DNA of 64,000 nt from Flavonifractor sp052065355 (lineage in GTDB: Bacteria > Bacillota > Clostridia > Oscillospirales > Oscillospiraceae). The position numbers and the translations under genes are program-made. How positions within the stretch are numbered: the stretch's first letter is position 1; each line of letters begins with the position of its first letter. Shown piece by piece: positions 58,116 to 64,000 of the stretch. The stretch covers positions 434,001-498,000 of the forward strand of contig NZ_JBQHUF010000001.1 of assembly GCF_052065355.1 (NCBI RefSeq). Reading direction: 5' to 3'. Below the pieces are notes generated by a model. It ran no database searches and was not told where the DNA came from. It was given only the letters and a program-made list of their open reading frames with translations.

Positions 58116-59767
58116 GTACCACCTGGTATATCTGTAAATACACCCCCGTGGAACTGCTGGAGGCCTTGGGCGGCGACTGTCAGGTGCTGGACTATATGCC
58201 GGAGAACTTTGATCTCAGCGACGAGGTGAGCCACCCCAACCTCTGTGGATTTGGCAAGGCCGTTATTGAGGCCTGTATGGAGGGTAAGGTCAAGGAGCTG
58301 GTGTTGGTCAACTGTTGTGACACCATTCGCAGCGCCTACGACGTGCTGCTGGCTCACGGAAAGCTGGATTTTCTCTTTATGATGGACATGCTCCACTGTG
58401 TAGACGCCTGCGCCAGAGAAAAGACCAAGCGAGAGCTGCTGCGGCTGGCAAAAGCATATGCGGCCTATAAGGGGACTCAGTTCCAGCTTCAGCGCTTTCG
58501 TGAGGTATTCCATCCGGTTTCCCGCCCTTCAGAGCCCTATCTCAGTGTTCTGGGCGGCCGGGTAGGGGACGATCTCTTTGATCTGATGAAACAGACCATG
58601 CCTCTGCCCGTGCGCAACGATACCTGCGTACACAACCGGAGCGTTTGTCCGCCGCCGGACGATCTGACCGGAATGGACGAACTGATGGATTGGTATGCTG
58701 GGGAACTACTGGGACAGCTGCCGTGTATGCGCATGACGGATGCCGCTGGGCGGAAACGTCTCTATCAGGATCCCCATCTTCAAGGGGTCATCTACCACAC
58801 CGTAAAGTTCTGCGACTATTACGGATTTGAATACTCCCAGCTGCGGCGGGAGCTGAGTGTGCCCATGCTGAAGGTGGAGTCGGACTATACCCTTCAGAGC
58901 AGCGGGCAGCTGCGTACTCGGCTGGAGGCCTTTGCCGAGAGTCTGACACCCCAGGAACAGAGAAGAGGTACGAAACAAATGAACGGGAACGGATACTATG
59001 TAGGTATCGACAGCGGTTCTACCAGCACAGATGTGGCGATTCTGGACAAAGACAAGCATATTGTGGCCCAGGTAATTCTGCCTACCGGTGCGGGAGCCGC
59101 TGCTGGCGCCGAGCGGGCGCTGGAACAGGCGCTGGAACAGGCGGGCCTGAAAATGGAGGATATCTCTGCCACCGTCACCACCGGCTATGGACGGAGCGCG
59201 ATTCAGCAGGGAGACAAGTCCATTACTGAGATTACCTGCCATGCCAAAGGTGCCCACTTCCTGGATCCGGAGGTGCGCACCATCATCGACATTGGCGGAC
59301 AGGACAGCAAGGTAATCCGGGTGGACGAGCAGGGAAATGTGGTCAACTTCGTCATGAACGACAAGTGTGCTGCCGGAACCGGACGGTTCCTGGAGCTGAT
59401 GGCTCGCACGCTGGAGCTCTCCATGGATGAAATGAGCACCGCCGGACTGAACTGGAAGGAGGAAATCACCATTTCCAGTATGTGCACGGTGTTCGCCGAG
59501 TCGGAGGTGGTCTCTCTCATTGCTCAGAACAAGTCCCGGGCGGATATCATCCACGGCCTGAACGAGTCGGTGGCCTCCAAGACCTATGCCCTCTGCCGCC
59601 GGATCGGCGGTGAACCGGTCTACATGATGACCGGCGGCGTGTCCAAGAATCAAGGTGTGGCCCAGGCCATCCAGCGGAAGCTGGGGGCGGAACTGCGGAT
59701 CTCCGACCAGGCACAGCTCAATGGTGCTTTGGGTGCGGCCCTGTTTGCCATGGAACTGGATGGTTAA
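58112..59767 (+). CDS. 2-hydroxyacyl-CoA dehydratase subunit fused to its activase
   Basis: 551-residue fusion. Residues 1-280 are a second D-component-like subunit (LVNCCDTIRSAYDVL; CVDACAREKTKRELL). Residues 290-551 are a complete ASKHA activase (BcrAD/BadFG, HgdC-like): YVGIDSGSTSTDVAIL, IDIGGQDSKVI, cluster cysteines Cys419 (NDKCAAGTGRFLE) and Cys458 (SSMCTVFAESE), and GGVSKNQGV. The joint contains Met290 with AGAGGT ten bases upstream, so a free activase could also be made. Activases are normally separate; here dehydratase comes first. Substrate unknown. Confidence 0.88.
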   Translation: MSTTWYICKYTPVELLEALGGDCQVLDYMPENFDLSDEVSHPNLCGFGKAVIEACMEGKVKELVLVNCCDTIRSAYDVLLAHGKLDFLFMMDMLHCVDACAREKTKRELLRLAKAYAAYKGTQFQLQRFREVFHPVSRPSEPYLSVLGGRVGDDLFDLMKQTMPLPVRNDTCVHNRSVCPPPDDLTGMDELMDWYAGELLGQLPCMRMTDAAGRKRLYQDPHLQGVIYHTVKFCDYYGFEYSQLRRELSVPMLKVESDYTLQSSGQLRTRLEAFAESLTPQEQRRGTKQMNGNGYYVGIDSGSTSTDVAILDKDKHIVAQVILPTGAGAAAGAERALEQALEQAGLKMEDISATVTTGYGRSAIQQGDKSITEITCHAKGAHFLDPEVRTIIDIGGQDSKVIRVDEQGNVVNFVMNDKCAAGTGRFLELMARTLELSMDEMSTAGLNWKEEITISSMCTVFAESEVVSLIAQNKSRADIIHGLNESVASKTYALCRRIGGEPVYMMTGGVSKNQGVAQAIQRKLGAELRISDQAQLNGALGAALFAMELDG

Positions 59768-59772
59768 AAGAA

Positions 59773-59808
59773 TGCCGGGGAGGCGGCAAGGCCTCCCCGG
59801 CAGTTTTT
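59773..59808 (+). terminator. Terminator after the dehydratase-activase gene
   Basis: TGCCGGGGAGGC / GCCTCCCCGGCA stem, then GTTTTT. Confidence 0.92.
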
Positions 59809-59922
59809 ATGCCTTGGTGTCAAATGCGGGATTGGTATAGTAGACGTTTTTCTGGTCCATTTTCTCCTTGGCTAGCCGTACCGCCTCAACTATACAGACA
59901 GACCGGAATGGAGATGGACAAG
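59807..59922 (-). pseudogene. Possible C-terminal remnant of a lost gene
   Basis: Read on the minus strand, an open stretch with normal coding feel ends in MDQKNVYYTNPAFDTKA-stop and is preceded by an EAVRLAKEK helix. No start or RBS fits a whole gene, and the terminator-like repeat at 59937-59982 lies just upstream. I do not recognise the family. It may be chance or a decayed gene end. Confidence 0.3.
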
Positions 59923-59936
59923 CCTCTGATAAAAGG

Positions 59937-59982
59937 AATACTAGTGAACCGGTTTATTAGGTCGGTTCACTAGTATTTTTTT
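59937..59982. terminator. Long inverted repeat, probable MATE-gene terminator
   Basis: Perfect 15-base arms AATACTAGTGAACCG / CGGTTCACTAGTATT with an 11-base loop. A T run follows on the plus strand; on the minus strand a weaker T-rich tail follows. Being downstream of the MATE gene, it probably ends that transcript. It could also be a small repeat element. Confidence 0.65.
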
Positions 59983-60040
59983 ACGCTTAAATATTTTCAG
60001 ATACCGTGGCCACGCTCTGGAAAGTGAAGAAGTCCAATGT

Positions 60041-61378
60041 TTAAGCAATCATATGAACATGTTTCCAGTGTCCCTGGCGGAACCGGAGTACCGTAATCAG
60101 ACAAGCCGCGATCCATGCTGGCGGCGTACTCAGGTAGACAGCCCGAAATGCTACCGGAGTCAGTGAAAGGACGGCAGTACATACCAGGCGGAGCGTCAGG
60201 TCGGTAAAGCTGGATATAACCGGAATGCGGACATCTCCCGCACCCTGAAGGGCGCCATTGAGCACCCGATTGGCAGTAAACACCGGCAGGAGAAGGCACA
60301 TGACATCCATATGCTCTTTTCCACGGAGCAAAGAATCGCCTGTGATATTAAACAGCCTCAGAATGTACTGGTCACACAGCAGCATGACTCCGCCCAGGAC
60401 GACGGAAAGCAGCAGCATCCCATACAAAGCAAATCGGATCCCCCGCTCAGCCCGTTCCACCTGCTGGGCGCCCATATTTTGCCCGACAAAGGAGGCCAGA
60501 GCCGTGGAGATGCAGATGATGGGGATGTGCATCAGTTCCTCTGTCTTTCCCATAGCCGCGAACCCTTCGATGCTGGCCGGTCCAAAGGAGTTGACCATAC
60601 GCTGAAGCAGGAGAAAGCCGGCAGACTGGACCACCATCTGAAACGTGACCGGGAGACTGACACGCATGATCAGGGCAAGCTGCTGCTTGTCCAGCCTGGC
60701 CCGGCTTGCCACGGGAGAAACAGAGGGGTATTTTACCGTTAGGTAGAGGAATGCCGCAGCCGCAGAGCCGACCTGAGCGATAACAGAAGCCAGCGCCGCT
60801 CCTGCCACCCCCCAATCCAGTACAATAATAAATCCCAGATCCAGGATCAGATTCAGCAGAGCTGCCACCATCAGGAAAAGCAGGGATGCCTTCGAGTCTC
60901 CAAACGCCCGAGTTATTCCATAAAAGACCTGATACAGCATCTGAAAGAAGAAGCCTATGCTGTAAATGGCCAGATAGGTCACGGCATTCTGCTGCATCTC
61001 CAGTGGCGTTTGCAGGAAGGAATGAACAATGGGCCCGGAGAGCAGCGTGCAGATCATGCTGAGCGCAGCACCCAGGATGCCGCAAAACAGAATGGATGTA
61101 ACCACGGCAGAACGGATTTCCTTGTGCTTTTCTGCGCCCACATACTGGGCCACAATAATGTTGGTGCCGGTACCCATGCCGGATGCGATGGCGCTGGCGA
61201 TCCAAATAATAGGCCCGGGTACGCTGACGGCACCAAGTGCGGCAGCACTGACGAAGTTTCCCACGACGATGGCATCCACCATGGAATATGTTACCTGCAG
61301 CAGCTGAGCGCCCATCATCGGGAGCGCGAAACCAAGCAGCTGCCGCCACTCGGACCCTTTGGTAAGGTCCTTTCCCAT
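60041..61378 (-). CDS. MATE family efflux transporter
   Basis: 445-residue protein with about 12 helices in two MatE domains. LLGFALPMMGAQLLQVTYSMVDAIVVGNF and GMGTGTNIIVAQYVGAEKHKE are typical of DinF/NorM-like clostridial exporters driven by Na+ or H+. ATG 61378 is ten bases after AAAGGAG; a GTG two codons earlier is too close. Last gene of the M55-asparaginase-MATE operon. Substrate unknown. Confidence 0.9.
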   Translation of the reverse strand: MGKDLTKGSEWRQLLGFALPMMGAQLLQVTYSMVDAIVVGNFVSAAALGAVSVPGPIIWIASAIASGMGTGTNIIVAQYVGAEKHKEIRSAVVTSILFCGILGAALSMICTLLSGPIVHSFLQTPLEMQQNAVTYLAIYSIGFFFQMLYQVFYGITRAFGDSKASLLFLMVAALLNLILDLGFIIVLDWGVAGAALASVIAQVGSAAAAFLYLTVKYPSVSPVASRARLDKQQLALIMRVSLPVTFQMVVQSAGFLLLQRMVNSFGPASIEGFAAMGKTEELMHIPIICISTALASFVGQNMGAQQVERAERGIRFALYGMLLLSVVLGGVMLLCDQYILRLFNITGDSLLRGKEHMDVMCLLLPVFTANRVLNGALQGAGDVRIPVISSFTDLTLRLVCTAVLSLTPVAFRAVYLSTPPAWIAACLITVLRFRQGHWKHVHMIA

Positions 61379-61396
61379 TGGCACACCGCTCCTTTC

Positions 61397-62413
61397 TCAG
61401 TTCCCGCTTTCTCCGGGCTGGAGATGGAAGACCAGCTCTGTTCGGCCCACCGGGGTATGGTGGTTGTTGTAAATGTTCATATCCTGATATTCCGTCAGAC
61501 CCGCCAACTCATCGGCAGAAATGACCTCCATCGAATACAGAACGCGGAGGAGTACATAGGGTATGAGAGAGGAGGCTCCATCTTCCAGCTTGACTGCAAT
61601 TCCGATTCCCCGGCATTTCAGACCAATGGCATAGAATGCACTGGCCCCGGACTTGCAGAACAGCCGGTCTCCAAAATGTTCCATCAGATACGTACAGATC
61701 CGTTCAGCGCCTGCTACCATATAGGGATTGGCGGTCATGGCTCCGGTGATCCGCCGGACAGCCTGCGCACGCCCGGCAGGGAAGAGGTCCGGCATGGACA
61801 TTCTGGCATACCCCTGTGCAAAGCGGTAAAGAGGGAGGGCGTGGACCGGAACACCGCAGCCGTCGATGGCTGTGCTCAGCTCCTCCGGGCCAGTCCCGCA
61901 CACATCCAGAATCGTAGAGGTAATGCGCTTTTGTACAGGGTGTTCCGGCTGATCATAACTGTCCAAAGACTCGCCCAGATGCCGGGCGGTGAGCAGCATT
62001 CCGGCATGCTTGCCAGAACAGTCACAATAAATCGGCCTTCTTGGCTCTCCGGCTTTTTTCAATGCGTCCTCTGCCGGAACATACATCGGATATTCCGCGC
62101 CGCACCGCAGGGAATCGGCACTTAATCCGGCCTTTTCCAGGATGCGCGCCACAGCCTGAATATGGACCGGCTCACCGTTATGGGATGCACAGATTACTGC
62201 AAGCTCATCATCTGTGATACCGAAGGCTTCGGCGGCGCCGCTCTCCACCACCGGAATGGCCTGTATCGGTTTGGCGGCAGATCTGGCAAAGATGACCCTG
62301 GTGGGATCACCCCAGTACCACAGGATCTTTCCGCTGTGGTCGGCTGCTACGATATGGCCCCAGTGGATCTGGTCCACCAGGCCGCCTCGATATTGATAGG
62401 CAATGTCTGGCAT
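61397..62413 (-). CDS. L-asparaginase II (Rhizobium etli type)
   Basis: 338-residue enzyme of the PF06089 asparaginase class, unrelated to the E. coli type. Catalytic features are the Ser45-x-x-Lys48 pair (ARSAAKP), Ser77 in CASHNGE, Cys132 and Lys135 in CSGKHAGM (zinc and catalysis in the characterised member). RCGAEYP and TAIDGCGVPVHALPL are also conserved. It releases ammonia from asparagine. Start is ATG 62413; 16 bases separate it from the upstream M55 gene. Confidence 0.9.
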   Translation of the reverse strand: MPDIAYQYRGGLVDQIHWGHIVAADHSGKILWYWGDPTRVIFARSAAKPIQAIPVVESGAAEAFGITDDELAVICASHNGEPVHIQAVARILEKAGLSADSLRCGAEYPMYVPAEDALKKAGEPRRPIYCDCSGKHAGMLLTARHLGESLDSYDQPEHPVQKRITSTILDVCGTGPEELSTAIDGCGVPVHALPLYRFAQGYARMSMPDLFPAGRAQAVRRITGAMTANPYMVAGAERICTYLMEHFGDRLFCKSGASAFYAIGLKCRGIGIAVKLEDGASSLIPYVLLRVLYSMEVISADELAGLTEYQDMNIYNNHHTPVGRTELVFHLQPGESGN

Positions 62414-62429
62414 GTCACTTCACAGCCTT

Positions 62430-63230
62430 TCAAAACACAAAGTAGAAGAAGCGAAGGACCTCGCCGTAATCGTCGGTATCAAATGTCAGCGTGGTGGGGG
62501 AGACTAGTACGGCTCCCGGATAATGGGAACAGCCGTAGGCATCGTAATGATGATGATAGGTTACCTCCACATGGAAGTGTTCCGGAAGGGGAAGCGGCTT
62601 GATCTTACCTGCGGCATCCGGGATTTTTTTCGCCTGCTCGGCCAGCTGAGCCTGCACGGCTTCCGGCGTTTTTGTCAGGACACCATACCCATATCCTGTT
62701 TTGGTGGGTACTGTGACCACAGAAGGGATCTGACGCTCCGCCGCGGCGCACACACCGTCATCGCCGCTGACAAACAGCGTGGGTACGCCGCGATAGGCGG
62801 CGGCATAAGCGAACATTTCAAATTCACCCCAAATGGCCCCGTTTACCTTCAGCTGAAAGATCCGGGAGCTGACCATGGTGTGTGAGGTGGGGTTGTGAGG
62901 AGACGAGGCGGCATCGTGGAATCCAACCATCAGAACGCCGTCGAACGATTCGTCGAAAAGCCCTGTCTTGCCGAAAATCTCGTGGGTCAGGCCGCGCAGC
63001 AGGGTTGCCTGAGGCGGCAGCAGGCTGCAGTCGATGTTCCGCCCGTCCCCATGTGCATCTTCGATCACAATCTGGTGCTCACCGCACTTCAGCAGGCTTT
63101 CGGCCACGCAGGCCGCTTCCAGGCTCATTTCCCGGGCCATGGCAGGGTACAGGCTGCCTGACGGCCTGGCCTCATCCCAGCAGGACAGCCCGGCCACCCC
63201 TTCAATGTCGCACAGCATATAGAACTTCAT
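62430..63230 (-). CDS. M55 family D-aminopeptidase (DppA-like)
   Basis: 266-residue zinc peptidase that cleaves D-amino acid peptides in the characterised Bacillus DppA. Ligands Asp8 and Glu10 (CDIEGVAG), His60 (EDAHGDGRNID), His105 (GFHDAA) and a Glu in GEFEMFAYAA, plus catalytic-type His in PTSHTMV. ATG 63230 follows AAAGGGGATGTG; the in-frame ATG at 63257 precedes that SD. First gene of a minus-strand operon and divergent from a peptide-type transporter. Confidence 0.9.
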   Translation of the reverse strand: MKFYMLCDIEGVAGLSCWDEARPSGSLYPAMAREMSLEAACVAESLLKCGEHQIVIEDAHGDGRNIDCSLLPPQATLLRGLTHEIFGKTGLFDESFDGVLMVGFHDAASSPHNPTSHTMVSSRIFQLKVNGAIWGEFEMFAYAAAYRGVPTLFVSGDDGVCAAAERQIPSVVTVPTKTGYGYGVLTKTPEAVQAQLAEQAKKIPDAAGKIKPLPLPEHFHVEVTYHHHYDAYGCSHYPGAVLVSPTTLTFDTDDYGEVLRFFYFVF

Positions 63231-63291
63231 TGCACGCACATCCCCTTTCAAATCCATTTTCCAACAAGTTGCAAAAGTGTCGAAACAAGTA

Positions 63292-63320
63292 TTGACATTT
63301 AATTATCACAAATGTATAAT
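63292..63320 (+). promoter_or_regulatory. Consensus promoter of the substrate-binding lipoprotein gene
   Basis: TTGACA (63292-63297), 17-base spacer and TATAAT (63315-63320). About 150 bases of AT-rich leader follow before the start codon; no known riboswitch is seen in it. Confidence 0.88.
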
Positions 63321-63477
63321 TTTTTATCATAGATATTTTAACGCAATATAGAGCAAAAGTAAATAGCGAAATTTGTTTTGTGATTGCCGCAAAAAGGTCT
63401 TATTTTGCTTGCAAGGGGGCAGGCTTAGATAAGAAAGAGCAGGAAACGAGAAAAGAAAGGAAAAAGGAGGTCCCAAA

Positions 63478-64000
63478 ATGAAGAAAAGAATGACATCTCT
63501 GTTGCTGGCGGGAGCCATGCTCCTGACGCTGTCACTGACCGGCTGTCAGCCGGATTCCCCCAGTGGTGAAAACAGCCAGCAGCCCGGCACGGAAACCAGC
63601 GGTGGTGAGGCCGAAAAGAAAAGCCTGGTAATCGGTGTTGTCAACGACGTGGTTTCCCTGGACCCCGCCGTGAAGGACAGCTCCGCCGAGCAGCAGATCG
63701 CGGCTCACCTGTATGATCCCCTGGTGGACTATACCACTGATCTGGAGCGTATCCCCGGCCTGGCTGAGAGCTGGGAGATCCTGGACGACGGCGTGACCTG
63801 GGAATTCAAGCTCCGTCAGGGCGTGAAGTTCTCCAACGGCAATGATTTCAACGCTGACGACGTGGTGTTCAGCCTGGAACGCATTATGAACGACCCCACC
63901 CTGGAGATGGGCGTTTACCTGATGCGGCTCAAGGAAGTCAAGAAGATCGATGATTACACCGTGCAGCTGGTGACCAAGATCCCCTATCCTGTGTTTTCCG
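63478..64000 (+). CDS. ABC transporter substrate-binding lipoprotein, family 5 (partial)
   Basis: The 3' end is cut by the window edge; 174 residues are present. A lipoprotein signal with lipobox SLTGC (Cys23) and a Gly/Ser/Thr linker precede the SBP family 5 fold (peptide/nickel type): LDPAVKDSSAEQQIAAHLYD, LAESWEILDDGVTWEFKLR, GVKFSNGNDFNADDVVFSL. Such proteins bind di- or oligopeptides. AAAAAGGAGG lies nine bases before ATG 63478. The divergent M55 peptidase fits peptide uptake and breakdown. Confidence 0.9.
   Translation, partial: MKKRMTSLLLAGAMLLTLSLTGCQPDSPSGENSQQPGTETSGGEAEKKSLVIGVVNDVVSLDPAVKDSSAEQQIAAHLYDPLVDYTTDLERIPGLAESWEILDDGVTWEFKLRQGVKFSNGNDFNADDVVFSLERIMNDPTLEMGVYLMRLKEVKKIDDYTVQLVTKIPYPVFS

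Noticed and set aside
59937..59977. 15-bp inverted repeat as insertion sequence ends
   Set aside because: The arms are only 11 bases apart with no transposase or target duplication; a terminator explains them better.

Overview
The window looks like the chromosome of an anaerobic, endospore-forming member of Clostridia, most likely an Oscillospiraceae (Flavonifractor/Intestinimonas/Lawsonibacter-like) gut bacterium. The basis is gene content: spoIIIAD-AH, a SpoIID-like protein, SpoIIM, YunB, a SigH-like sigma factor, the SCIFF peptide with its radical-SAM maturase, a T-box, a lysine riboswitch and a bacterial type A RNase P RNA. The genus is inference from general character; no marker gene was compared. 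The DNA is GC-rich and densely packed, with AT-rich promoter regions. I saw no rRNA, tRNA, CRISPR array, prophage or intact insertion sequence.

Layout. 1-2.8 kb: end of the spoIIIA operon. 2.9-13.5 kb: the classic clostridial run asp23, nusB, TsaD paralogue, xseA, xseB, ispA, yuiD, dxs, tlyA, nadK, argR, recN. 13.5-16.3 kb: tyrosine T-box, tyrS and an AI-2E family permease. 16.4-19.5 kb (minus): asd-dapA-dapB under a lysine riboswitch. 19.6-24.7 kb: SpoIID-like protein, queA, then on the minus strand a glycosyltransferase and a collagen-like protein. 24.8-27.9 kb: redox operon trxA-trxB-Rrf2-CcdA/TlpA with a perfect palindrome over its promoter. 28-31.7 kb: tgt, yajC, TIGR04086 membrane protein, scfA, scfB. 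32-36.9 kb: spoIIM, xerD, ruvC, ruvA, a DUF6054/CPCC fusion, ruvB, SdpI-like. 36.9-43 kb: glmM, sigH-like, zinc ribbon, DUF1858, trmK, Nif3, yebC, CmpB-family. 43-44.5 kb (minus): membrane-anchored MerR, rnpB, a small membrane protein. 44.7-53.9 kb: murD, three tandem M42 peptidases, YnbB-like PLP enzyme, yunB, vanZ-like, ligA. 53.9-59.8 kb: an XRE regulator fused to a superoxide-reductase-like domain (minus), ferredoxin/NapH-like/ArsR operon, secreted nuclease, and two 2-hydroxyacyl-CoA dehydratase genes, the second fused to its activase. 60-63.2 kb (minus): M55 D-aminopeptidase, L-asparaginase II and MATE exporter, divergent from a truncated peptide-type substrate-binding lipoprotein.

Main themes are sporulation and spore surface, isoprenoid and lysine/cell-wall precursor synthesis, DNA repair and recombination, thiol redox control, and peptide/amino-acid salvage. 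The least ordinary items are the DUF6054-CPCC fusion inside ruvAB, the XRE-SOR fusion, the dehydratase-activase fusion with an internal start site, the palindrome-controlled thioredoxin operon, the SCIFF locus with an SD-sequestering terminator just upstream, and two genes (dxs, queA) whose family-consistent starts are not ATG/GTG/TTG.
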